A DNA stretch of 19,793 nt from DAOUMF01 sp034411955 (GCA_034411955.1 DAOUMF010000116.1:1-19793); one strand, 5' to 3'; positions 7,013 to 15,528 are shown, numbered from the stretch's first letter. Made by a program: numbers and translations. The notes: a model not told the origin generated them from the letters alone.

Positions 7013-7866
7013 CAGCAGGTAGGAAAAGTGTCCCCGGCGTGGCGCTGGTGCTGGGTGGTGGGGGCACCAGGGGATGGGCGCATATAGGCGTCCTCAAGGT
7101 GCTGCATGGGGCCGGCGTCCGTATGGACCTCATCGTAGGAGCCAGCGCTGGGGCCCTCATCGGCGCCCTGTACGCCGCTGGGCGCGACTTCGCGCAAGCG
7201 GAACGCGTGGCACTGTCCTCCACCCCGACCGACTTCCTGGAGTGGTTCATGCGCGACTTGCGCCTATCCCCCCGGGCGGGTCGGATGGGCCACAGGCTCT
7301 GGCAAGCCTGCGGGCGGCTGGACTTCCGGGAGCTGGCGGTGCCCTTCGCCGCTGTGGCCGTGGACGTGGGGAGCGGGCGGCCTGTGCTTCTGCGCGCGGG
7401 GAACGTGGGCCGTGCCGTGGAGGCCAGCATCCGTCCGCCGCTCGTCGGCCGCCCGGTACTGCTGGACGACCGCGCTCTGGTTGACGGCGGCCTGCACAAC
7501 GCGGTGCCCGTGTGGGCGGCCCGGGAGCTGGGCGCCCAGACCGTGATCTCCGTGACCGTGGGGGAGTTACTGACCCTCCCGAAGGCCCTCCGGCCGCTAT
7601 CGGCCCAGGTGGGCGCGGCCTACCGGAGGCATTCGGCGGTGCCGGCCGATGTGAACGGTCAAGTTGCTTTGCTGGCGGAGATACTGTCCAGGGAGCGCCC
7701 GCGGCAGGCGCGGGCCGATATAGGGATACGTCCGAACCTGCAGGGGATCAGTCATATGTGGCCCTGGCACATCGGGGCAGCGGTGCGCCGGGGCGAGGCC
7801 GCCGCTCGCCGGGCCCTGCCCGCCATCCGGCGCCTGCTGGCCGCCCGCGCGCGTGCCTGCCGGTAG
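7000..7866 (+). CDS. Patatin-like phospholipase
   Basis: A 288-residue protein with the patatin catalytic elements. The oxyanion loop is VLGGGGTRGWAHIGVL (residues 17-32), the nucleophile elbow is GASAG with Ser49, and the catalytic Asp is in the DGG motif (ALVDGGLHNAVPV, Asp162). Ser-Asp dyad lipases of this RssA/NTE-like group hydrolyse phospholipids or lysophospholipids in the cytoplasm or at the membrane. Two starts are possible. GTG 7000 has no clear ribosome site, whereas GTG 7039 lies after AGGTAGGAAAAG (7018-7027) and begins just before the glycine loop. I keep the longer form, but the shorter 275-residue protein is quite possible. It converges with the MaoC gene, 7 bases apart. Confidence 0.88.
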   Translation: MSSSTAGRKSVPGVALVLGGGGTRGWAHIGVLKVLHGAGVRMDLIVGASAGALIGALYAAGRDFAQAERVALSSTPTDFLEWFMRDLRLSPRAGRMGHRLWQACGRLDFRELAVPFAAVAVDVGSGRPVLLRAGNVGRAVEASIRPPLVGRPVLLDDRALVDGGLHNAVPVWAARELGAQTVISVTVGELLTLPKALRPLSAQVGAAYRRHSAVPADVNGQVALLAEILSRERPRQARADIGIRPNLQGISHMWPWHIGAAVRRGEAAARRALPAIRRLLAARARACR

Positions 7867-7873
7867 GCAGGGC

Positions 7874-8314
7874 CTAACCGCCCTGTCGGAGGGGCAGGGT
7901 CACCCAAGCCTTGCCGGGGGTGGTCACCCCTTCCCGCTCGTTCTCCGCCCACACGTCCAACTCCACCCAGCCCTCACCGTCCTTGCGGTAGCGGTCCCTG
8001 ATTTTGCCCTTGCAGACCATCGTGTCACCCGGGCGCTGCTGGCGCCGCATCTCGAAGTAGAGCTTGCGCAGGAAGCCGGCGTCGCCCATCCAGTCCGTGA
8101 CGACCCGCACCAGCGCCGCCTGAAGGAAGCCGGTGTTCATGAAGATGTCCTCGTGGCCGGCCTTACGGGCGAAGGCGGGGTCGAAGTGGACGGGGTACCA
8201 GTCCTGGGAGCCGCTTATCTGGAGGAACACGCGCCGGGGACTTATGTCGAGCTGGAACCCCTCGAGCTCGACACCGATCTCCGCGTCCTCCCAGTAGACC
8301 TGCGGCCGCTTCAT
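7874..8314 (-). CDS. MaoC-like hotdog hydratase subunit with intact catalytic Asp/His
   Basis: A 146-residue single hotdog domain starting at ATG 8314. The start overlaps the stop codon of the preceding gene by four bases (ATGA), which indicates translational coupling. The segment GSQDWYPVHFDPAFARKAG contains Asp38 and His43 in the D-x4-H arrangement of the (R)-hydratase catalytic site. HEDIFMNTGFLQAALVRVVTDW forms the long central helix. The upstream partner lacks the catalytic His. This fits the known two-chain MaoC hydratases, in which a degenerate and an active hotdog form a heterodimer that hydrates enoyl-CoA-type thioesters. The specific substrate is not evident. Confidence 0.85.
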   Translation of the reverse strand: MKRPQVYWEDAEIGVELEGFQLDISPRRVFLQISGSQDWYPVHFDPAFARKAGHEDIFMNTGFLQAALVRVVTDWMGDAGFLRKLYFEMRRQQRPGDTMVCKGKIRDRYRKDGEGWVELDVWAENEREGVTTPGKAWVTLPLRQGG

Positions 8315-8862
8315 GGCTGTCCTCCGCTGTGCCCCTCCGACTCCTTTGCCGCCGCCACCTCCTCCGGCGTGCGATGGGTGAGCAGAGTGTTGCGGATGAT
8401 GCAGACCGTTTCGTCGCGGTGGTTGGTGATGATGGCCTCTGCGACGATCCAGACTGCTTGGGGGTCTATGGAGATGCCTTTCTGATAGATGTCGGCGACG
8501 CGGCGGGTGACGGAGAGCTGGTCGCCCACCTTGATGCGCCCGGACCACTCCACCTCCTGGGCCATGTTGACTATGCGCTTGCCGGGGGTGGGCACGATGG
8601 GGAGGATGGGCTCGAAGACGGCAGGCCAGGGCCCCAGGCTCGCGAAGTAGAGAGCCAGCCAGCCGGAGGGGGGGCAGAGGACGGCGCCGTGCTCCGTTCC
8701 CTTGGCGTATTCCGGGTCCAGGAACAGGGGGTTGTTGTCGTCCACCATGTGGCAGTGGCGGCGGATGGCGTCGTGCTCCACCGGGAAGCGGCCGCGGGTC
8801 TTGGCTATCTCGGTGCCGATGTACTTCTGGCGGACGGCCTCGATGTCGTAGGGCTGGGCCAC
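8311..8862 (-). CDS. MaoC-like N-terminal-type (FAS1 dehydratase-like) hotdog subunit
   Basis: A 183-residue protein from GTG 8862, three bases after the stop of the alpha/beta hydrolase. It matches the N-terminal hotdog type of double-hotdog hydratases (PF13452-like): AIRRHCHMVDDNNPLFLDPEYAKG followed by the GAVLCPPSGWLALYF region. At the place where active MaoC domains have a His after Asp and Asn-Pro, this chain has Leu-Phe, so it is probably the substrate-shaping non-catalytic half. The C-terminal strands (VEWSGRIKVGDQLSVTRRVADI) are standard for the fold. The overlapping next gene supplies the catalytic pair, so the two should be read as one enzyme. Confidence 0.85.
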   Translation of the reverse strand: MAQPYDIEAVRQKYIGTEIAKTRGRFPVEHDAIRRHCHMVDDNNPLFLDPEYAKGTEHGAVLCPPSGWLALYFASLGPWPAVFEPILPIVPTPGKRIVNMAQEVEWSGRIKVGDQLSVTRRVADIYQKGISIDPQAVWIVAEAIITNHRDETVCIIRNTLLTHRTPEEVAAAKESEGHSGGQP

Positions 8863-8865
8863 AGT

Positions 8866-9687
8866 CTAGCCTCCGGCGGCGGCTACCCCTTCGTGTACGC
8901 GTGCGAGGAACTCGCTGAGGATGCGGTTGAACTCGGGAGCATTCTCGATCTGCGGCGTGTGCGCCGCGTTGCGGATGATCGCCAGCTCGCTGCCGGCGAT
9001 GCGCTCGTGCATCCGGCGGGACGCTTCCGTCAATAGGTGGTCGTTTTCGCCGCAGATGATGAGGGTAGGCACCTCTATGGCGTGAAGCTTGTCCAACAGG
9101 GGCTCGCGTCCGACAATAGCCCGCGCGCAGTGGATGTAGGCCTCGCGGGAGGTGAGGAGGAACTGCTGGCGCCAGAGGGCCAGGAGCTGCGGTTGACTGC
9201 GTATCTGGTCACTCATGGGGTTGACGCGGACTTGCTCGTCGAACACCGCCTCCATCCCCTGGTCGCGGGCGATCTCTACCAGACGCGCCCCGTCCCGCGT
9301 GCACATCGCGCTGGTGACCTCGGCGGCGGTGTCCACCAGCACCAGCGCCCTCACCGGCTCCGGGTGGGCTAGGACGAGGTGCTGGGCCACCATGCCGCCC
9401 ATGGAGTGCCCGATTAGGTAGCATCCATCGATCCCTAGGTGCTGAAGCAGGCCGTAGGCGTCCTCCGCCATCAGCTCGAGGGAGTAGTCCTCCGGTTGGG
9501 TGGGCTTCTCGGAGTGGCCGTGACCGCGCTGGTCAATGGACACCATGCGGAAGGCGCGGGTCAGGACAGGGGCCTGGAGCGTCCAGATGCGCAGGTTGCC
9601 CGTGAAGCCGTGGATCAGCAGAAGGGGGAAGCCCTCTCCGCTCTCCTGGTAGTTGATCTCGATGCCGTTAATCCTGGCCTTGGGCAT
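8866..9687 (-). CDS. Alpha/beta hydrolase
   Basis: A 273-residue protein with the full catalytic triad visible: the oxyanion loop LLLIHGFTGNLRIW, nucleophile Ser95 in GHSMGG, acid Asp216 in ICGENDHLL, and His243 in AAHTPQIE. VSIDQRGHGHSEKP is the standard strand-4 segment. I chose ATG 9687 (MPKARINGIE) over the in-frame GTG at 9705. A TGC-TATACT promoter element at 9716-9724 would start transcription near 9709, leaving almost no leader for the GTG. Family members include esterases, enol-lactonases and C-C hydrolases, so the substrate is open. It leads the three-gene unit with the two hotdog subunits, pointing to thioester or lactone chemistry. Confidence 0.88.
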   Translation of the reverse strand: MPKARINGIEINYQESGEGFPLLLIHGFTGNLRIWTLQAPVLTRAFRMVSIDQRGHGHSEKPTQPEDYSLELMAEDAYGLLQHLGIDGCYLIGHSMGGMVAQHLVLAHPEPVRALVLVDTAAEVTSAMCTRDGARLVEIARDQGMEAVFDEQVRVNPMSDQIRSQPQLLALWRQQFLLTSREAYIHCARAIVGREPLLDKLHAIEVPTLIICGENDHLLTEASRRMHERIAGSELAIIRNAAHTPQIENAPEFNRILSEFLARVHEGVAAAGG

Positions 9688-9715
9688 ATCTCTGCTCGCT
9701 GGCACAATCGAGGGA

Positions 9716-9724
9716 AGTATAGCA
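9716..9724 (-). promoter_or_regulatory. Extended -10 promoter for the hydrolase-hydratase unit
   Basis: The minus strand reads TGC then TATACT (9716-9721). The region at the -35 distance is G/C-only and poor. The position supports ATG 9687 as the hydrolase start. Confidence 0.45.
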
Positions 9725-9750
9725 CGGGTGGGCTGGCTGGGGGCGGAAGG

Positions 9751-10188
9751 CTAGCCGTCCTGGCTGGTGACCAGCGTGACGATGGGCCGGTGTGTGACCC
9801 TCAGGGTCACCTGGCGGGCGCTGAAGGCGGTTACTTCCTCCTGGGGCACGCCGTCCTCCAGGAGTTGCTCAACGAAAGTCTGGGCCTGCGAGGGGCCGTC
9901 GAAGCGGTGGATCTCGGCCTCGCCGTTCTTGGCGACGGAGATGAAGAAGGCGTCGCCCTTGGGTGGCTGGGTCGCCGGTGCCCGTTCGCCGGGCGTATCC
10001 GAATCCAGGAACGATGGCCGAAAGGCCATGGCGTCACGGCTCTCCTCGTGCGGCTGGCGCACGGCAGGCGATTCGTCAGCCGGGGAGGGGTCGCCGTCTT
10101 CGGTGTGAGCGGCGGTCCCGCCCGGGCTGTCCTCCGGGTCGCCTTCGTGCTCTGGCTGCTTCTCTGACTTGCCCAAACCGAACGCCAT
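9751..10188 (-). CDS. Unknown acidic protein with disordered N-terminus
   Basis: A 145-residue protein from ATG 10188, preceded by a good GAGGAGAAAGGA ribosome site. Residues 1 to about 75 are rich in Glu, Asp, Pro, Ser and Gly (KSEKQPEHEGDPEDSPGG) and look disordered. Residues about 76-145 form a compact alternating pattern (GDAFFISVAKNGEAEIHRF, QAQTFVEQLLEDGVPQEEV, VTLRVTHRPIVTLV) consistent with a small alpha/beta domain. I recognise no family. It lies 63 bases upstream of the alpha/beta hydrolase gene on the same strand, but that hydrolase seems to have its own promoter. The codon pattern and ribosome site make it a credible gene. Confidence 0.7.
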   Translation of the reverse strand: MAFGLGKSEKQPEHEGDPEDSPGGTAAHTEDGDPSPADESPAVRQPHEESRDAMAFRPSFLDSDTPGERAPATQPPKGDAFFISVAKNGEAEIHRFDGPSQAQTFVEQLLEDGVPQEEVTAFSARQVTLRVTHRPIVTLVTSQDG

Positions 10189-10251
10189 TCCTTTCTCCTC
10201 TGCTGATTAGATGCATTGGCTAGCTGGCTTGTTACAGGCCGTCGCGTCTTG

Positions 10252-10279
10252 TTGACACGACCGAAGCACAGCCGATAAC
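10252..10279 (+). promoter_or_regulatory. Candidate promoter for the thioesterase gene
   Basis: The plus strand has a perfect TTGACA (10252-10257), a 16-base spacer and GATAAC (10274-10279, four of six). It would give a long leader of about 170 bases before the ATG at 10462. That leader contains a 7-base GTATCCC/GGGATAC inverted repeat (10367-10373 with 10392-10398). Nothing else is recognised in 10189-10461. Confidence 0.4.
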
Positions 10280-10461
10280 GTGGGCTTGGGCGGCACTGAA
10301 GATTCGTCAGCGCGTTGAGTGCGTGGCTTCAAGGGATCCGTAGGTTCGGCTGCGAGGCACGATGGTGTATCCCTGGCCCCGGGTAGCGTGTGGGATACGC
10401 GGCAACGCCTCAGGCTGACGCCATTGGCCCCCAACATCACGGGCGGCTGGAAGGAGGAAGC

Positions 10462-10872
10462 ATGACGCAACTGCCGGAGGAACTCCCCCGGAGTGCGCTA
10501 ATGGATCTGATCGGGGGCGAGCTGGGTGGATGGGAAGAGGGCCGGGTCGTGATGTCGATCAAGCTCGAAGACCGGCACATGAACCCGGGGGGCGTGGTGC
10601 ACGGCGGTGTCTTGACGACGCTGATGGACGAGGCCACGGCGCACACCATCGCCACTGTCCGCGGCCTCGAATCTCCGCTCGCAACTGTTGACATGAACGT
10701 AAGTTTCCTCTCGGCCGCGCGCCCCGGCGACGAACTTCAATGCGAGGCGCGTACTCTGCGTGTCGGCAGCGCGGTCGCCTTCGCCGAGGCGGAGGTACGC
10801 CGCAGCGGGCGCGGTGACCTGGTAGCGAAGGGCCGCTTCACGTACGCGATTCTGGGGCCGCGTGGTGCCTGA
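10462..10872 (+). CDS. PaaI-type hotdog acyl-CoA thioesterase
   Basis: A 136-residue hotdog protein from ATG 10462, with AAGGAGG five bases upstream. The active-site segment NPGGVVHGGVLTTLMDEATAHT carries the HGG motif (residues 47-49) and acidic Asp56/Glu57 on the central helix, typical of the PaaI/4HBT thioesterase group. The C-terminal strands (ATVDMNVSFLSAARPGDELQC) are also characteristic. Members release free acids from aromatic or medium-chain acyl-CoAs. It stands alone on the plus strand between minus-strand units, so context does not narrow its substrate. Confidence 0.88.
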   Translation: MTQLPEELPRSALMDLIGGELGGWEEGRVVMSIKLEDRHMNPGGVVHGGVLTTLMDEATAHTIATVRGLESPLATVDMNVSFLSAARPGDELQCEARTLRVGSAVAFAEAEVRRSGRGDLVAKGRFTYAILGPRGA

Positions 10873-11174
10873 CCAGGAAGCCGTGACGCGGCCGGCGGGA
10901 ACATGGACAACCTACCTCACCCCAACAGGGGACTCGCCGGCCATGACCCCCGGTCAGCGCAGGCGCTCTTCACAATGGCGACGAATAGGGCGTCTCTGGA
11001 CTTACGAATCTTCCCCTCGGTGATTGCACGCTTCCCTAGGTTGAGGGCGGCGAAGTTGGTGTCGCGCCATGTTAGTGCTATCGCCACTTTCAGCCAGCAC
11101 ACTGAGCGAACCTTACGTACTCCAGGTCCGATAACGAGTGCTGAAGGGGCGCAGCCCAGCCAGCGTCGGTTCGT
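10873..11174. other. Stretch of about 300 bases without a confident gene
   Basis: This lies between the thioesterase stop and the end of the ABC permease, where the two transcription units converge. Open frames run through it on both strands. The minus-strand one (GTG 11102 to 10917) reads LKVAIALTWRDTNFAALNLG followed by KRAITEGKIRKSRDALFVAI. That is protein-like and could be a decayed fragment, but it has no ribosome site and no family I can name. No clear terminator hairpin with a T-run was found. Confidence 0.4.
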
Positions 11175-11905
11175 CTAGTCCGTGTCGGTGAGCTCGAAGG
11201 CTTCCAGTCGGCGGACGGCGAGGACAAGGGCGGCCGCTGTGGCTACGGTGGCGAGTATCAGGCCTTCGGGCCCGCCGAGGTTGGCTTCGAAGTCCCCTTC
11301 GCTAACCGTCGAGATGAGGTCGGCGATGCCGAGGCAGTACTGACGGATGCTGAGGTAGCGGGTGCCGGAGAAGAGCTCGGTGACGAGGCCCTCCCAGATG
11401 AAGACGTAGGCGAGGCCGAAGAGGAGGGCGCGGCTCGTGGCGACGCTGAGCAGGATGAAGACTGCGGTGTAAGCGAAGACGCCGAGCAGGGTGGCGACGG
11501 CGAAGCCGGTGACGATGCCCTCCTTCGATACACCCTGGAGGGCGATGAGACCGGAGACGGCGGCGGCGGGAACGACAAACGCGGCGGTGACAAGGGCGGA
11601 CGCCGCGAACTTGGCCGCGACGGTTTGGCGGCGGGGCACGGGCTTCGCGAGGATGTACACAGCGGTTCCGTCCTCGATCTCGGAGCCCAGAGCGGACGTG
11701 CCGAGGATGAGGCAGGCGAGCGGGAGGATAGTAGTGACGACGATGCCGTTCAGGAGGACGTTCGCGGTCCAGTCGTGCTGGTCGAGGTGCTCGCCGAGCC
11801 GGTAGATGATGGCGACGGCGATGGGGACGAGCGCGAGGCCGAACATGAGGAGGGAGCGGCGCCGCCCGGCGAACTGTCGCACCGTGAGCATGAAGACGGT
11901 CGTGT

Positions 11906-11909
<4 letters not shown>
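11175..11909 (-). CDS. ABC-2-type transporter permease (second permease of the operon)
   Basis: A 244-residue membrane protein from ATG 11909, overlapping the stop of the upstream ATPase by four bases (ATGA). About six hydrophobic segments are visible, beginning with SLLMFGLALVPIAVAIIYRLG and ending with LILATVATAAALVLAVRRLEAF. The cytoplasmic loop DGTAVYILAKPVPRRQTVAAKFAA between segments two and three is the classic coupling region of ABC-2/NosY-like permeases. The open frame continues far upstream of this ATG through the ATPase gene, but that extension is antisense-like composition without function. It probably pairs with the ATPase directly before it. The substrate is unknown. Confidence 0.87.
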
Positions 11910-12858
<949 letters not shown>

Positions 12859-12862
<4 letters not shown>

Positions 12863-13734
12863 AGCGAGATCTTCTCGTAGCGGCGCAACAGCAGGGCGAG
12901 CATGAGGAGCGTGACCGCGGCCGCGTCGATGGCGTACATGACACCAGGGAGATCGGCCTTGGCTTGCTGCATTTCGGGATCGAACGTGGCGCCGAAGAAC
13001 CAGAAGGTAAGACCCTGGACGACGTGACCCGGACTGAGGAGCAGGACGAACCGCCCCACATCCCATTCGGCCGCTTCGAAGATGCTCGCCCCGACAACGG
13101 ATGTGAGAACGAACGCGGCCAGAATGCCGACGGTGGAGTACGCGCGCCGCGGCGTCTGCGCCGCAATCACGAGCCCGATGCTGGCGACGAGTCCTGACAG
13201 AAAGACGGCGCTCCCGAGAATGGATGGCAGGTCTGCCCAATGGTCCCGTAGGTAGTCGCCGAAGTCGTTCGCTGCCAGCCCGTTGCCGACGAACATGATC
13301 ACCTGCGGAATCACAGTGATCGCGAGCATGCCCGTCACGAGCGCGGCGAACTTCGCCAGGGCATAGTCCTGCCGCCTCAGCGCCCGCGAGAAGTATAGCG
13401 ACAGCGTCTGCGTGCGCTGGTCGCGGCCGACGAGTTCAGGCGCAACGACGGCGCAGAAGACCGCGAGCACGACCTCGATTATGTTGTAGTAGTCCTCCGG
13501 TCGGATGACCTCGATGTCCGCCGGGGCGATCGAGGCGACCCCGAGCTGGAAAATGGCGGGAAGCAGCGCGATCACGGCGAGACCGATGGGCCCCACTTTG
13601 CTCGAAAGAGACCGGCCGATGCCGAACACGCCGCGAAGGCTGTGGACATAGAGCGCCCAGATGGCGTGCCTCCGCCCCAGACGGACGCCTTCGTACCGCT
13701 GATAGCCGACATCGTAGATGCTGCCAGCTGTCAT
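12859..13734 (-). CDS. ABC-2-type transporter permease (first permease of the operon)
   Basis: A 291-residue membrane protein. ATG 13734 is one base after the stop of the upstream ATPase (TGA-C-ATG), which makes it preferable to the upstream in-frame GTG. The N-terminus reads SIYDVGYQRYEGVRLGRRHA, a signature-like start I associate with a group of ABC-2 permeases in Actinobacteria and Chloroflexi. About six membrane segments follow, including VEVVLAVFCAVVAPELVGRD at the loop, then QTLSLYFSRALRRQDYALAK as the ATPase coupling region. The last segment (AAAVTLLMLALLLRRYEKI) ends at the ATGA overlap with the next gene. The transported substrate is not inferable. Confidence 0.87.
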
Positions 13735-13735
13735 G

Positions 13736-14665
13736 TCAGGCACGCGAGTCCTCACCTTCCTCGAGGCCGGGCCATGACTGGAACAACTCCTCGAGCCGGC
13801 GGCGGCCCTGCTCCAGCCGTACCAGGCCGAGCCCGAGGTCGACGACGCTGTCCCGGATGAGATCGAGCAGAGCGTCCTCTTCCTTTCGCACCAAGAGAAA
13901 GCGCCCGCTTCTGCTCACCGCCACGCCTTGCTCTCCCAGACATTCGGCGAGTCGGCCGCCGTCGCCGTCAACCTCGATAGCGAGGACGCGGGTGGGCGCG
14001 GTGAGTGTCGTCATGGGTGCGGACCGGACGAGGCGTCCATCTTCGATCTCCACGAGATGGTCGCAGACCCGTTCGATCTCGCTGAGGAGGTGGGACGAGA
14101 GGATGATGGCGATCCCGAACTCGGCACCGATGCGGCGGATGAGGCGCAGCATCTCGTCGCGGCCTTCAGGGTCGAGTCCGTTCGTTGGTTCGTCGAGGAG
14201 CATCAGCCGAGGATCGTGGACTAGCGCCTGCGCGAGCTTGACGCGCTGCTTCATGCCGGTGGAGTACCCGCGCATCTCGCGGTACCGCTCCTCGAAAAGG
14301 CCGACGTGGCGCAGGGTCTCAGCGGTGCGCTCGCGGGCAGCGGCGCGCGGGAGGCCGCTGATCTGCGCCATGTGGGCGACGAACTCGGTGGCGGACACGT
14401 CCGTCGGTAGGCATTCGTGCTCCGGCATGTAGCCGACGAACTGACGTAGCTCCGAACCCTGGCGGAAGACGTCGAGCCCCATGACTTCGCCGGAGCCGCT
14501 GGTGGGTTCCAGCAGACCGAGGAGAAGCTTAATGAGGGTGCTCTTGCCGGCGCCGTTGGACCCGACGAGGCCGATGATGCCCGGATCGAGCTCAAGGTCC
14601 AGCGCGTCGAGGGCTGTGACTCTCGCGTAGCGCTTTGTCAGGCCGACCGTGCGAATTAGCGTCAA
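13736..14665 (-). CDS. ABC transporter ATP-binding protein (first ATPase of the operon)
   Basis: A 309-residue ATPase if translation starts at TTG 14665 (MTLIRTVGLTKRYARVTALD). Walker A is GSNGAGKST (35-43), the signature YSTGMKQRVKLAQALV (134-149), Walker B LMLLDEP with Asp158/Glu159, D-loop GLDPEGR and H-loop LSSHLLSEIERV. The Q-loop region is GYMPEHECLP. The C-terminal regulatory domain is retained. The frame stays open further upstream through sequence that, on the other strand, encodes a molybdoenzyme fragment. I therefore reject the longer starts, but the true start codon is uncertain and the ribosome site is weak. It is the first gene of the four-gene operon. Confidence 0.9.
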   Translation of the reverse strand: MTLIRTVGLTKRYARVTALDALDLELDPGIIGLVGSNGAGKSTLIKLLLGLLEPTSGSGEVMGLDVFRQGSELRQFVGYMPEHECLPTDVSATEFVAHMAQISGLPRAAARERTAETLRHVGLFEERYREMRGYSTGMKQRVKLAQALVHDPRLMLLDEPTNGLDPEGRDEMLRLIRRIGAEFGIAIILSSHLLSEIERVCDHLVEIEDGRLVRSAPMTTLTAPTRVLAIEVDGDGGRLAECLGEQGVAVSRSGRFLLVRKEEDALLDLIRDSVVDLGLGLVRLEQGRRRLEELFQSWPGLEEGEDSRA

Positions 14666-14729
14666 GTCAGAGGTCCGTTCCGCGTCTCGACGTTGGATGT
14701 CCGGCAGGTTCGCCGCACTCCACTTGTAG

Positions 14730-15125
14730 ACGGGTGGCCACGGCCAGCATAGCATCCATGCCTTGTTCAGAGATAACCCCCTCATGCTGGAGCTAGAGCG
14801 GGGCGAGGCCACCATGTGCATGTCTGCGGAGGACGCCGGCGCGCGGGAGATAGCAGACGGGGATATGGTCAAGGTCTACAACGACATAGGCCAGTTCCTT
14901 GTGCGGGCCAGGGTGTCACCCGCGGTTCAGCCTGGACAGGTGATCGTCTACAACGCCTGGGAGAACTTCCAGTTCCCGGGCGGCATTGGCCATCGAAACG
15001 TCATCGCCAGCGCGATCAACCCCGTAGAGCTCGCCGGGGACTACTTCCACGTCCGACCAGCCCCCGGCATTCTCCAGCCAGGTCAGAACGATAGAGAAAC
15101 AAGAGTCCAAGTCGCTAGAGGCTAG
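14730..15125 (+). pseudogene. C-terminal remnant of a molybdopterin oxidoreductase (DMSO reductase family)
   Basis: The plus-strand frame reads TGGHGQHSIHALFRDNPLML and then ELERGEATMCMSAEDAGARE, followed by DGDMVKVYNDIGQFLVRARV, VIVYNAWENFQFPGGIGHRN and a normal-looking C-terminus ending at TAG 15123-15125. This is the molybdopterin-dinucleotide-binding domain found at the end of nitrate/ethylbenzene/chlorate-reductase-like large subunits. Those are usually 800-1,200 residues long; here only about 131 remain. The frame is closed by TAG at 14727-14729, and even there the preceding codons may be homologous (FAALHL). No start, 4Fe-4S motif or beta subunit is nearby. The rest was probably deleted when the ABC operon came to lie beside it. 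Confidence 0.85.
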
Positions 15126-15202
15126 GCCGACTCAAAGGCAACGGACGCTGCGTTTGGACGCGCAAGCTCAACTCGCAGGGAAGACACACTGGCGCAGGGG
15201 AG

Positions 15203-15218
15203 ATAACGAAGATTATCG
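15203..15218. promoter_or_regulatory. GATAA/TTATC inverted repeat
   Basis: GATAACGAAGATTATC contains GATAA and TTATC arms separated by six bases, upstream of the MoaD-like gene. It recalls Fur/Zur-type boxes, but the spacing differs from the usual 7-1-7 layout, so a metal-regulator site is only a possibility. Confidence 0.25.
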
Positions 15219-15234
15219 ACCTAACAGGGATAGT

Positions 15235-15264
15235 TGCCACGTGGATTTGGGCCTTGTTATGCTA
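15235..15264 (+). promoter_or_regulatory. Candidate promoter for the MoaD-like gene
   Basis: TTGCCA (15235-15240), an 18-base spacer and TATGCT (15259-15264) form a modest promoter about 25 bases before the start codon. A CCACGTGG palindrome (15238-15245) overlaps the -35. Confidence 0.3.
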
Positions 15265-15294
15265 GCTCACGAGACCGACAAAGGGTAACGACCG

Positions 15295-15528
15295 ATGCTG
15301 GTGACTGTTCACCTTCAGACCTATCTGGAGCAGTACGCCCCCGACGGGCAGCCGCTGTTCGAGTACACGCTGCCGGAGGGCGCCACGGTGCTGACGCTGG
15401 TGCGCCAGCTCAACGTGCCGGAGGAACTGGCCGGCGTCATCGTCCTCAACGACCGTGTAGGCGACTTCTCTGACCCTCTGCACGAGGGCGACCGGGTGAC
15501 GCTGATCCCGCCTCTCGCCGGAGGGTAA
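15295..15528 (+). CDS. MoaD/ThiS-family sulfur-carrier-like protein
   Basis: A 77-residue beta-grasp protein from ATG 15295 ending in LIPPLAGG. The C-terminal Gly-Gly is the residue pair that is adenylated and thiocarboxylated by MoeB/ThiF-type E1 enzymes. The middle section (ATVLTLVRQLNVPEELAGVI, then VGDFSDPLHEGDRVTLI) matches the MoaD/ThiS pattern, with the usual length of 70-85. No E1 enzyme, moaE, thiG or other cofactor gene lies nearby. A molybdopterin oxidoreductase remnant sits directly upstream on the same strand, which slightly favours a molybdenum-cofactor or AOR-type association. Alternatives include sulfur transfer to other small molecules. Confidence 0.87.
   Translation: MLVTVHLQTYLEQYAPDGQPLFEYTLPEGATVLTLVRQLNVPEELAGVIVLNDRVGDFSDPLHEGDRVTLIPPLAGG

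Noticed and set aside
10367..10398. GTATCCC/GGGATAC inverted repeat in the thioesterase leader as an operator or riboswitch
   Set aside because: Seven pairs with an 18-base loop are easily expected by chance, and there is no known motif around it.
12863..13240. Upstream extension of the second ABC ATPase frame to 13240
   Set aside because: It overlaps the first permease gene, and the extension is Arg-rich shadow sequence. The ATGA overlap at 12859-12862 marks the real start.
14666..14872. Longer starts for the first ABC ATPase up to 14872
   Set aside because: The added residues lie opposite conserved codons of the molybdoenzyme remnant and resemble no ABC N-terminus.
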